Assembly (NCBI GenBank): GCA_021795355.1
Contig: JAJYPL010000002.1
Span: 1 to 64,000, forward strand
Direction of reading: 5' to 3'
Source: a bacterium
Lineage (GTDB): Bacteria > SZUA-79 > Acidulodesulfobacterales > Acidulodesulfobacteraceae
DNA length: 64,000 nt
Part shown: positions 36,201 to 44,906 of the stretch, in pieces
Layout: each line of letters opens with the position of its first letter
How positions within the stretch are numbered: position 1 is the first letter of the stretch
Made by a program: the position numbers and the translations under genes
The notes under the pieces: generated by a model
Databases searched by the model: none
What the model was told of the DNA's origin: nothing
Seen by the model: the letters and a program-made list of their open reading frames with translations, nothing else

Positions 36201-37907
36201 TTAGAACCGCCCCCTGTTTTTTAAAATTTCCTCGGCATGCATTAAAGCCGCTTCTCCTTTTGAATCGCCCGACAGCATTCTTGCCGTTTCGGTTATTCTC
36301 TCTCTTGCGTTAAGCTCTTTTATTCTCGTATATGTTTTTCCGCTTATTACTTCTTTATAAACAAAAAAATGCCTGTCGGCGAACGAAGATACCTGAGCGA
36401 GGTGCGTTATAAGTATTATCTGATTTGCTTCAGATATAGATTTAAGCGCCGAACCTACAAAATTAGCTACGCCGCCGCCGATTCCGGCATCGATTTCGTC
36501 GAAAATAAAGGTTGCCGTATCTTTTCTTTTATTTAAAATTTTTAAAATACATAAACTTATGCGTGAAAGTTCGCCTCCCGAAGCAACTTTGGAGAGCGCC
36601 CTAGGTTCTTCTCCCGGATTTGCGGAAAACATAAAAATGCAGTCGTCCAATCCGGTTTCCGAAAAACTTTTCTCAGAATCGGTTTTAACTATATTTATTT
36701 TAAAAACAGGTTTAATTTTCAAAAACAACAGTTCTTTTTCTATTTGTTTTTCCAGAATAGATGCGGATTTTATTCTTCTTTCATGCAATTCTTCGGACAC
36801 CCTCAAAAAATTTTCTTTAAGCTTTTCATATTCGCCGTCTATTTCGGAAATTCTTCTTTCAAGCTCCTCAATCCCGCCTAATTCCTGTTTTGCTTCATCG
36901 TATAGATTGAGAAGTTCTTCTAAACCGGAAACGTTATATTTATTTTCTATACCTATAACGGCATCTATTTTAAAGCGTATTTCGTTAAGTTTTTCTTCGT
37001 CGAATTCTAAAGCGGAATACTTTTCTAAAAATAAAAGAATATCTTCCACCTCTATTTTTGCCGTTTCGGCGTTTTTTAAGCCTTCCGTTTTTTTAAAAGC
37101 TGAATCTAATTCCGACAGTTTTGAAAGGTTGGAAATTAATAAAGCCAGATGCTTTAAAATCCCGTATTCATCGCCGTCTATTAAATCTATGGAGTTTAAA
37201 ATAAGTTCTTTTATAACGTTGGCGTTTTCTAACTTTTTCAGTTCTTGTTTTAAAATTTCTTCTTCGTCTGCGGATTTAATATTTAAATTTTCGACGTCGT
37301 TTACTATGTAAGAATTTAAGGTTTTTATGCGCGATATGCCGTCTATTTTTTTTGTTATTTCTTCTTTTTCCGATAATATTTTTTTGATTTCGTTATAAAT
37401 CTTCTTAGTTTCTTTCAGCAAAGTTTCGCTGCCGGAGAAATCGTCCAAAAAAGCAAGCTGGCTTGCAGGGTCTATTAAAAATCTCCTGTCGTTCTGCCCG
37501 AATATTTTTAACAAATTTTCGCCGAATTTTTCTATCAAGTTTTTATTTATCGGCTCGCCGTTTATAAAATATCTGCTTTTACCGCTTTCCGTAAGCGCCC
37601 TTTTAAGGTTCAAATCGTCGGAACTTTCTAAGTCTATTAATCCTTCAACGTCTGATTCCGCAAATATCCCCTTTAAACCGTCCTTTACGGACGCGTTTAA
37701 ACCGAATACCGCCGTAACGTAACCTTCTTTTTCTCCAGTCCTTATAACGTCCAATCCTTTAGTTTTACCGAACAAAAAATTCAGGGATTCGATTATTATG
37801 CTTTTTCCGGCTCCGGTTTCTCCGCTCAGCACGTTAAGGCCGCTGCAAAAATCTATTTCTAAAAAATCTATAGTGGCAAAATTTTTTATTTTTATAGTTT
37901 TTAACAA
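36201..37907 (-). CDS. recN: DNA repair protein RecN
   Basis: This SMC-like ATPase acts early in double-strand break repair. Walker A GETGAGKSIIIESL is at about residues 28-41, followed by a long coiled-coil middle (about 150-400). The ABC signature ALSKVASGGELSRISL and Walker B TATFIFDEIDAGIGGG are followed by ITHLAQVSSFADRHFFV. At 568 residues it is typical. The start is TTG 37907, with AGGG 9 nt upstream. Confidence 0.96.
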   Translation of the reverse strand: MLKTIKIKNFATIDFLEIDFCSGLNVLSGETGAGKSIIIESLNFLFGKTKGLDVIRTGEKEGYVTAVFGLNASVKDGLKGIFAESDVEGLIDLESSDDLNLKRALTESGKSRYFINGEPINKNLIEKFGENLLKIFGQNDRRFLIDPASQLAFLDDFSGSETLLKETKKIYNEIKKILSEKEEITKKIDGISRIKTLNSYIVNDVENLNIKSADEEEILKQELKKLENANVIKELILNSIDLIDGDEYGILKHLALLISNLSKLSELDSAFKKTEGLKNAETAKIEVEDILLFLEKYSALEFDEEKLNEIRFKIDAVIGIENKYNVSGLEELLNLYDEAKQELGGIEELERRISEIDGEYEKLKENFLRVSEELHERRIKSASILEKQIEKELLFLKIKPVFKINIVKTDSEKSFSETGLDDCIFMFSANPGEEPRALSKVASGGELSRISLCILKILNKRKDTATFIFDEIDAGIGGGVANFVGSALKSISEANQIILITHLAQVSSFADRHFFVYKEVISGKTYTRIKELNARERITETARMLSGDSKGEAALMHAEEILKNRGRF

Positions 37908-37933
37908 TTTTTTAAACCCTATTCAAATTTGTA

Positions 37934-37962
37934 ACGGCGTCAGAATTGAATTCTGACGCCGT
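37934..37962. repeat. 29-bp palindrome, copy 2
   Basis: Perfect 13-bp arms ACGGCGTCAGAAT and ATTCTGACGCCGT surround TGA, preceded by AAATTTGTA. It lies in the 64-nt gap between nadK and recN, and its end motif GGCGTCAGA equals that of the 90-bp element at 22133. The hairpin could attenuate transcription or stabilise the nadK 3' end, but no U-tract follows on either strand. Confidence 0.85.
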
Positions 37963-37971
37963 ATCTATAGA

Positions 37972-38826
37972 TCACCAGTTTAATTTTGTCCTTAATATAT
38001 TCCAGTAATCGTTATCTAATGCCGAAGAAAGGTAAACCTTAGAAGGATGTTTTTTAATTATTATCTCGTCGTCGTTATTAAGTTTTAAACCGTCTCTTCC
38101 GTCGGCGGAAATAAAAATATTTCTTTCCTGCGGCATAATTATTATTTTAAGTTCACAAGGATTTATTATTATAGGCCTGTTAGAGAGCGTATGGGGACAT
38201 ATAGGGGTTATAATAAAAGCGTTCATGTCCGGCTGTACTATAGGTCCTCCTGCAGACAAAGAATACGCGGTAGAACCTGTAGGAGTGGCGATAATAAGTC
38301 CGTCTGCCCTGTAATCGTTTAATCTTAAACCGTTTACTAAAACGGTTAAATTAATAACCCTGGCATGAATACTTTTTTCTCTTGCGATAGCCGCTTCGTT
38401 TAACGCGACTAATTTTTCGATAGATTTGCCTTTCCTGAATACTTCGATGTCGATAGCCATTCTCGGTATAAATTCTAAAGTTCCGTCTAAAAATCTTTCT
38501 ATAGCGTCTTTCTTTTTTCTCTCAGGAACTTCTACCAAGAAACCAAGCGTGCCGAAATCTATTCCTATAACCGGTACTTCGGAAAGTTTAGGAAAAATCT
38601 TTCCAAGCGTAATTAAAAGAGTTCCGTCTCCTCCGCAGACTACTACAAGTCCGACATTTTTAGTGTCGGAACTTTTAATATCCATACTGGGCTTAACTGT
38701 CGCTTCTATGCCGTTCTTTTTAAAAAGTCCGCATACATATTCTGCGGACTTTAACGCGGCTTCGGCGTCTTTTTTGTAAGAGACCAGAACCCTCTTAATA
38801 TTTTTATTGAAATCGGATGAAAACAT
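37972..38826 (-). CDS. nadK: NAD kinase
   Basis: It phosphorylates NAD+ to NADP+. The GGDGTLLITLG motif (about residues 63-73) holds the catalytic Asp. NEAAIAREKS, ADGLIIATPTGSTAYSLSAGGPI and ISADGR are the other conserved blocks. At 284 residues it is standard. It is 15 nt downstream of aconitase and is followed by recN, a common pairing. Confidence 0.96.
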   Translation of the reverse strand: MFSSDFNKNIKRVLVSYKKDAEAALKSAEYVCGLFKKNGIEATVKPSMDIKSSDTKNVGLVVVCGGDGTLLITLGKIFPKLSEVPVIGIDFGTLGFLVEVPERKKKDAIERFLDGTLEFIPRMAIDIEVFRKGKSIEKLVALNEAAIAREKSIHARVINLTVLVNGLRLNDYRADGLIIATPTGSTAYSLSAGGPIVQPDMNAFIITPICPHTLSNRPIIINPCELKIIIMPQERNIFISADGRDGLKLNNDDEIIIKKHPSKVYLSSALDNDYWNILRTKLNW

Positions 38827-38841
38827 TAAATTATCGTGATA

Positions 38842-40776
38842 CTAATGCTTATGAAGAGCTTTCGTTTCATTGAGCAATCCGCCTTCTTTTATTATTTTAA
38901 CCTGCCTGTCGGTTAAATTATACTTAAACTTATATTCGGCGTTTTCCCGGCTTTTATTTATAAAAGTAACCGGTTTACGCTCGTTTAATTCTTTTAAAAT
39001 ATTCGGAGCGATAAGTTCGTCTCCCTGTTTTATTTTATCATAATCGGCAGGGTTTTCAAATATAAGGGGCAATATCCCGAAATTTATCAGATTTGCAAAA
39101 TGTATTCTGGCAAAAGATTTGGCTATTACGGATTTAACTCCAAGATACATAGGCGCAAGCGCCGCATGCTCCCTGCTCGAACCCTGTCCGTAATTTTCGC
39201 CGCCTATTACGAAACCGCCTTTCTCCTTTAAGGCTCTTTCCGAAAAAGCCGGGTCCACCGTTTCAAATACATATTTAGATATCGCCGGTATATTTGAGCG
39301 AAGCGGAAGAATTTTAGAACCTGCCGGCATTATATGGTCGGTGGTTATATTATCTCCCACCTTGAGAAGAACCTTTCCCGACATGGATTCCGCAAGTTTC
39401 TGCTGAACGGGAAGGGGCTGAATATTCGGTCCCCTGTAAACTTCGACCTCTTCCGGCTTAGTCGAAGGCTGAAGTATCATTGAATCGTCTATATCGAATT
39501 TTTCCGGCATTTTAATTTCAGGAGCCTTTCCAAGAGTTCTCGGGTCGGTAATATAGCCGGTAAGAGCCGAAGCAGCCGCAGTCTGCGGCGAAACAAGATA
39601 AATTTTTGCATCCTTAGTTCCGCTTCTGCCTTCGAAATTACGGTTAAAAGTCCTTAAAGAAACTGCGCCGGAACGCGGAGCCTGCCCCATGCCTATGCAT
39701 GGTCCGCAAGTCGATTCCAGTATCCTCGCTCCTGAAGCTATCAAATCCGCAAGAGCTCCGTTTTTTGCAATCATCTCAAAGACCTGCTTGGAGCCGGGTG
39801 AAATAACAAGACTGACGTCCGGATGCACTTTTTTGCCTTTCAGTATGCCGGCTACGGTCATTAAGTCGGCATAAGACGAATTAGTGCAGCTTCCTATGGC
39901 GGATTGATCCGCCTTTACGTCTTTTAATTCGCTTACTTTTACTACCTGGTCCGGCATGTGCGGTTTTGCCGCAAGCGGTTCAAGAGAATTTAAATCAATT
40001 TCTATAACCTCGTCGTAAACGGCATCTTCGTCTGCGGAAAGAGGCGTATAATCCTGAATTCTTCCTTCGGCTTTTAAAAATTCCATAGTCTTTTCGTCGC
40101 TTGGAAAAACGGATGTAGTCGCTCCGAGTTCGGCGCCCATATTAGTAATAACGGCTCTTTCCGGAACGCTCAGCGTTTTTACGCCTTCGCCTCCGTATTC
40201 AAAAATTCTGCCTACGCCGCCTTTAACGGTCAGCCTTCTTAAAAGCTCTAAAATAACGTCTTTTGCCGAAACCCAATCCTGCAGTTTTCCGGAAAGCTTA
40301 ACTAGAACGACTTTGGGAACGTTCATATAAAACGCTCCGCCGCCCATTGCAACGGCAACGTCGAGTCCGCCTGCGCCTATAGCTATCATTCCTACTCCTC
40401 CGGCAGTCGGCGTATGGCTGTCGGAACCTAGAAGCGTCTTTCCCGGAATACCGAATCTTTCCAAATTAACCTGATGACATATTCCGTTTCCGGCTTTAGA
40501 ATAAAATATTCCGTATTTTGCCGCTATCGTCTGCAAAAACCTGTGATCGTCGGCATTTTCAAAACCGGTTTGAAGAGTGTTATGGTCTATATAGCTGACC
40601 GACAAATCGGTTTTTACCCTAGGCACGCCTATTGCTTCAAACTGCAGATATGCCATAGTTCCGGTAGCGTCCTGCGTAAGCGTCCTGTCGATTTTTAACG
40701 CAATTTCTTCTCCCTGTTTCAAATTTCCGCCGGCAAGATGCGAGCCTAAAATTTTGTAAGTTAAACTCTGTCCCAT
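38842..40776 (-). CDS. aconitate hydratase, Aquifex-type
   Basis: It interconverts citrate and isocitrate with a [4Fe-4S] cluster. Cluster ligands are one Cys in SCTNSSYADL and a pair in ESTCGPCIGMG. The C-terminal swivel domain carries GENYGQGSSREHAALAP. At 644 residues it is shorter than AcnA (~890) and fits the compact aconitase group first noted in Aquifex and many deltaproteobacteria. The gap to glgA (40777-40961) holds the glgA terminator and an A/T-rich leader. Other citrate-cycle genes are not in the window. Confidence 0.94.
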   Translation of the reverse strand: MGQSLTYKILGSHLAGGNLKQGEEIALKIDRTLTQDATGTMAYLQFEAIGVPRVKTDLSVSYIDHNTLQTGFENADDHRFLQTIAAKYGIFYSKAGNGICHQVNLERFGIPGKTLLGSDSHTPTAGGVGMIAIGAGGLDVAVAMGGGAFYMNVPKVVLVKLSGKLQDWVSAKDVILELLRRLTVKGGVGRIFEYGGEGVKTLSVPERAVITNMGAELGATTSVFPSDEKTMEFLKAEGRIQDYTPLSADEDAVYDEVIEIDLNSLEPLAAKPHMPDQVVKVSELKDVKADQSAIGSCTNSSYADLMTVAGILKGKKVHPDVSLVISPGSKQVFEMIAKNGALADLIASGARILESTCGPCIGMGQAPRSGAVSLRTFNRNFEGRSGTKDAKIYLVSPQTAAASALTGYITDPRTLGKAPEIKMPEKFDIDDSMILQPSTKPEEVEVYRGPNIQPLPVQQKLAESMSGKVLLKVGDNITTDHIMPAGSKILPLRSNIPAISKYVFETVDPAFSERALKEKGGFVIGGENYGQGSSREHAALAPMYLGVKSVIAKSFARIHFANLINFGILPLIFENPADYDKIKQGDELIAPNILKELNERKPVTFINKSRENAEYKFKYNLTDRQVKIIKEGGLLNETKALHKH

Positions 40777-40904
40777 AAATTAAATTTCTCCCGATTTATA
40801 TTATTTATATTAATTTTTAATTGAATAATTTTAATATATTTTTTTAATAAAGTAAAATGATAATAAAGCCTTATAATCCGGCAGATATTAAATGCGTTTA
40901 CTAT

Positions 40905-40927
40905 TTAAAAAAACGGCGAAGCCGTCT
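40905..40927 (-). terminator. rho-independent terminator of the glycogen cluster
   Basis: On the minus strand ACGGC-TTC-GCCGT (40925-40913) is followed immediately by seven T. This is the cleanest terminator in the window and lies 35 nt after the glgA stop, closing the glycogen gene cluster. Confidence 0.88.
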
Positions 40928-40961
40928 TTATCGGAGGGGGATAAACAGCGTAAATAAAATA

Positions 40962-42608
40962 TTATTTAATAATGTCATAATAAAGATCTTCATAAACTTT
41001 TGCGGAATCTTCCCATCCAAAATGTTTATTGGCGGAATTAATAACGATATCGCTCCATTCACGGTCCCCGCCTTTTTTTTTGCCGGCGGCTCTGCGACTT
41101 TCTTCGCCGCCTATTCCCGATGCATAAATATTATACAGCGACTTAAGAGCCCATGCAATTCCGTTAGAATCGGTATATTTAACAAGTATTCCGGATGGAT
41201 TCTTCGCATTCGGATTTGCAATATCGGAAACGGTATCATGAAGGCCGCCGGTATCGCCCGCCGCTATAACACAACCGTATCTCATGGCTATCATCTGCGA
41301 TAATCCGCAAGGCTCGAACTTTGAAGGCATCACAAAAATATCGGATGCGGCATATATTTTATGGGAAAGAGCTTCGTCATATTTACCGGTCTGCGCAAAA
41401 ACCTTGTCTTTGAAAACTTCCGCAAGGTAATTTGCCTTGCCTTCTATATAATCTTTGCCGCTTCCAAGTATAACGACTTGAAACGGAAAATCGTTCCAGT
41501 TAAAAAGTGCGTCTAAAAATTCGTTTATGCCTTTTTCCTCGGTAAGCCTGCTTACTACCCCTATAAGAGGAAGTGTTTTACCGTCTTTATCCTTTTTTAA
41601 GGGCAAAGAAATTTCCGAAAAAAGAACCTTTTTATTGTTTAATTTAAATTTTTCCCATTCGCCGTAATCTTTAATTCCGTATCCGTCGTTTTTAATATTT
41701 AAATTATAACTTATAAATCTGTCGGTTTTCGGATTCCAGTAATCTAAATCTATACCGTTAAGTATCCCTCTTAGCCGTCCCGCATTGCGAAGATTTTTCA
41801 GCTCGCCGTCAAGCCCGAAGCCGAATCTGCTGTCCGTTATTTCTTGCGCATAAGTCGGGCTTACCGTAGTAACTATATCGGAAAGTTTAATCCCGCCTTT
41901 TAGGCTGTTTATAGTTCCGAAGTGTTCGTAAGCATCGGAGGAATTATATTTAAAATCGAGGCCTATATCGTAAAAATCGTCCATGCCGTAAACCCCTTGA
42001 TAACCCAGGTTATGTATCGTAAACGCTATAGCCGGCCTTAATCCGTTTGCGCTTATGCGCCTGCTCAATTTAGCGCTTAAAATACCTTCGGCGGAACTGT
42101 TTAAGTTTACCGAAACTTTTTTATCTCCGAGCGTCTGCCTTATGACGGCGGGAACAAATCCTCCCGACCAGTCGTGAGCATGAACGACCAACGGTATTCC
42201 AAGAATTTTCATTGCGTATGCCGTTCCGTGAGCAAGCATTGCATAACGCCACAGGTTGTCTTTATATGCGCAAACCCCTCCGTGCGTACCGTAAACTTCC
42301 TCCCTGTTAAAAAAATGATTCTGCTCTATAAGAACGACGGGAATATCTCCCATGGCAAAACCGGTTTTAATTCCAAACTCAAAAGGAATTTCCCCGAAAT
42401 TTACTCTGCCTGCGGGATAAGTTTCCCTTATATCTAATAAATTTTTGGGAATTATATTTTTGTAATACGGAATTACCACCCGCACGTTAATGCCCGCCCT
42501 CGACAAAAATTTAGGAAGGCTGCCCATTACGTCGCCGAGACCTCCCGCTTTTACCAAAGGAGACATTTCCGCTCCGACAAACCATATTTCGTTATTAAAT
42601 TCGCTCAT
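40962..42608 (-). CDS. glgA: glycogen synthase (GT5)
   Basis: It extends alpha-1,4-glucan, by family from ADP-glucose, in the cytoplasm. The two Rossmann-like lobes are visible: the N-terminal substrate motif KAGGLGDVMGSLP (about residues 16-28) and the C-terminal E-x7-E-like region PSKFEPCGLSQMIAMRYG with DTGGLHDTV. HAHDWSGG is also conserved. At 548 residues it is somewhat longer than E. coli GlgA (477). It is the last gene of the GH57 glycogen locus and has a strong terminator. No glgC (ADP-glucose pyrophosphorylase) is in the window. Confidence 0.95.
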   Translation of the reverse strand: MSEFNNEIWFVGAEMSPLVKAGGLGDVMGSLPKFLSRAGINVRVVIPYYKNIIPKNLLDIRETYPAGRVNFGEIPFEFGIKTGFAMGDIPVVLIEQNHFFNREEVYGTHGGVCAYKDNLWRYAMLAHGTAYAMKILGIPLVVHAHDWSGGFVPAVIRQTLGDKKVSVNLNSSAEGILSAKLSRRISANGLRPAIAFTIHNLGYQGVYGMDDFYDIGLDFKYNSSDAYEHFGTINSLKGGIKLSDIVTTVSPTYAQEITDSRFGFGLDGELKNLRNAGRLRGILNGIDLDYWNPKTDRFISYNLNIKNDGYGIKDYGEWEKFKLNNKKVLFSEISLPLKKDKDGKTLPLIGVVSRLTEEKGINEFLDALFNWNDFPFQVVILGSGKDYIEGKANYLAEVFKDKVFAQTGKYDEALSHKIYAASDIFVMPSKFEPCGLSQMIAMRYGCVIAAGDTGGLHDTVSDIANPNAKNPSGILVKYTDSNGIAWALKSLYNIYASGIGGEESRRAAGKKKGGDREWSDIVINSANKHFGWEDSAKVYEDLYYDIIK

Positions 42609-42642
42609 TTTTTAACCCGCTTTATTTGCATGCTTTTTTAAT

Positions 42643-42671
42643 ACGGTGACAGAATTCAATTCTGTCACCGT
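42643..42671. repeat. 29-bp palindrome, copy 3
   Basis: Arms ACGGTGACAGAAT and ATTCTGTCACCGT are perfect around TCA. It is followed by CACAAAT, which is the reverse complement of the left flank of copy 1, so this copy is inserted in the opposite orientation. It lies in the gap between glgA and the GH57 gene. Confidence 0.85.
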
Positions 42672-42726
42672 CACAAATCGATATAACAAAAGAAACATCT
42701 AAATATTTTCTATTACAGGATTAAGG

Positions 42727-44895
42727 TTAATTTATTTTTTCTGCGCCTATAGATATTATACTACGAAAATCTTCTTCCGCATTTAAATTAAAATTATATC
42801 TTAACTCTATACCCTGAAAAATCCTTTCGTATCCGCTTTCGGAAAGCGACATAGTAGTCAAAGGTTTAAATACGGCATCGTAATTTTTTAAAAAATTAGA
42901 GTCCGTCCGCTCTTTCAGCGTTATTTTTCCGCCCCAAAAAGAATCTTTTAAATATATAAAATTATCGCATCCTGCCGCATTGGTTTTTCTAATGTTATCA
43001 TTAATTCCTCTTACGTCCCCTTCAATATCTGCGCTGACTGCAGGACCGCCGCCCCCCGGGAATGCAAACCTGAAAACGGCTTCTAAATTTCCGGAAATCT
43101 TTAGCCTTGATTTTATAAAAAAAGATACAGACTCGTCTATCTTTATGTTTAGTTCTAAAATTTCATCGGCTATGCCTTCCGCTTTTATATCCGTTAAATT
43201 ATTTAAATTATTATTGCGTCCGGCTTCGCCGCCGCCGTTAATAACGGGATATGCTTTGGTTTCTATGAGTATATAATTTTTACCGTTATTTTCGCATATA
43301 TTTTTTATGTCCGTACCGGAAAAGCAAAGAGGCTTATTTTCAAATAAAATTTCAAAAGGAGGAAGAATGCCTTTACGCATTAAAAGATCTTTTTCCGATA
43401 AATCGGAGGGGTATTTAGTTTCGTCATGTATCGTTTTAGGCGGCTCGTCCTCTGAACCGCTTTTATCTTTTATATCGTTAACCGCGCTTTCTTCTTTTGC
43501 GCTTTTTTCTTTTATTTTTAAAATGTCGTATTCTTCATGCAGGCAGAATACGTCGCCGAGAGAATGAATCAAGCCTTTCCCTATATAATCTAACGCAGAA
43601 AAAGAAGCCGACGAAGGCTTATAAATTATGCACCATAAATCGTTTGAAAGCAAAAACTCTTTTTCTCCGTCAGAATCAAAATCAAAGCATTCTATCTCTA
43701 TTTTTTCGTTAACGGCATCTTTATAAAAAACGTAGGAGGATAACAGCGCATTATGTACCGCCCTTCTTAAATGAGGCAGATAAATGCCGCCGAATACTCC
43801 GTGCCAGTAAGCATCGTTAGCCTGAGATTTAAGAAGTTCTGCGGCGGCTTCGTTAAGATTTTTACCGTAAGTTTCTTGAATATAATCTATTTTTAGGCTT
43901 AAATTAAGCATTCTTTTATGCTGGAGATTAGATTCCGGATATCTGGTTAAAAAATTATGCCATATGCCGGAACTTAAAGGAGCGGAAGGATCCAGCGATT
44001 TTATTTTTTCGCAGGCATCTCTCGTTTCCGGAGGCAGAGTCCATTCTCCCATTTCCCTGTAACTTGAAATAGGCAGATATACCTGATTTCTTTTTTCGGC
44101 ATTACGCAATAAATTCGAAGGAAGTTCGAAAATTATGTCCGAATAAGGACTGTTTTCGTCTTTTGAACAGGCTTTATCGATAAAATTTTCCAACCAGCCT
44201 TTGTTCCCTTCTTTTCCGTAAACCCAGTCGAAAGTATCCGGCCAGCCGCCCATTTTTTCGCCGTCGTCGAACATAACGGACAAATTGGAACGTCTTCCGT
44301 TCATGTATAATATCTCGTTTAAAGACTCGGACGGTTCCGCAAAAGGTATCTTATATCTTAATCTTTCATGTATAGGAAAAATATCGAAATATTCGCCGCC
44401 GTATTCGGTTCTAAAAACTGAGTCTATGCGGTCAGGAGAAATACCGGCCTGGAAAAATTGAAAGTCGTCCAAAAAAGCATAATTTAATCCTGCCGATTTT
44501 AAGTCTTTAATTATATCGGGCTGCCAAATCCTTTCCGTTATCCATGCGCCTGAAGGATATACCCCGAAAAGCCTTTTTATAGCCGCATTAAGCATTTCAA
44601 GCTGTTTCAATCTGTCTTTCGGCGGAATCATGGCAAGAATCGGTTCGTAATATCCGCCGCCTATAAACTCTATTAATCCGGCATTTACGCCTTCGGCTAT
44701 TATTTTGATTAACCCGGGATCGTTTTCTTCCCACCATTCTAAAAGTACGCCTGAAGCATGCAGGCAAAATTTTACGTTAAGCCCGAAAAGAGTTCTGATA
44801 AGGGGCGAGTAAGATTTTTGATGGACTTCTTTAAAAACGAAATCAAAATTGCCTACCGGTTGATGACAATGAAATCCTAAGATAAATTTAGTCAT
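42727..44895 (-). CDS. GH57 4-alpha-glucanotransferase / alpha-amylase
   Basis: This GH57 enzyme cleaves and re-forms alpha-1,4-glucan links. The (beta/alpha)7 barrel starts with FILGFHCHQPVGNFD. The catalytic Glu nucleophile is in GAWITERIWQP (about residue 121) and the acid Asp in VMFDDGEKMGGWP (about 209). The C-terminal half matches the DUF1925/DUF1926 beta-sandwich modules of the Thermococcus litoralis glucanotransferase type. At 722 residues it is slightly longer than that enzyme (659); the excess lies in polar Lys/Glu/Ser loops around 480-520. There is no signal peptide, so it acts on intracellular glucan. It starts 11 nt after the next GH57 gene. Confidence 0.9.
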   Translation of the reverse strand: MTKFILGFHCHQPVGNFDFVFKEVHQKSYSPLIRTLFGLNVKFCLHASGVLLEWWEENDPGLIKIIAEGVNAGLIEFIGGGYYEPILAMIPPKDRLKQLEMLNAAIKRLFGVYPSGAWITERIWQPDIIKDLKSAGLNYAFLDDFQFFQAGISPDRIDSVFRTEYGGEYFDIFPIHERLRYKIPFAEPSESLNEILYMNGRRSNLSVMFDDGEKMGGWPDTFDWVYGKEGNKGWLENFIDKACSKDENSPYSDIIFELPSNLLRNAEKRNQVYLPISSYREMGEWTLPPETRDACEKIKSLDPSAPLSSGIWHNFLTRYPESNLQHKRMLNLSLKIDYIQETYGKNLNEAAAELLKSQANDAYWHGVFGGIYLPHLRRAVHNALLSSYVFYKDAVNEKIEIECFDFDSDGEKEFLLSNDLWCIIYKPSSASFSALDYIGKGLIHSLGDVFCLHEEYDILKIKEKSAKEESAVNDIKDKSGSEDEPPKTIHDETKYPSDLSEKDLLMRKGILPPFEILFENKPLCFSGTDIKNICENNGKNYILIETKAYPVINGGGEAGRNNNLNNLTDIKAEGIADEILELNIKIDESVSFFIKSRLKISGNLEAVFRFAFPGGGGPAVSADIEGDVRGINDNIRKTNAAGCDNFIYLKDSFWGGKITLKERTDSNFLKNYDAVFKPLTTMSLSESGYERIFQGIELRYNFNLNAEEDFRSIISIGAEKIN

Positions 44896-44906
44896 ATAGT
44901 TAAAAT

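Noticed and set aside
40930-40942. SD-like CGGAGGGGG on the plus strand near the glgA stop
   Set aside because: No open frame of useful length follows on the plus strand; the sequence overlaps the region between the glgA stop and its terminator.
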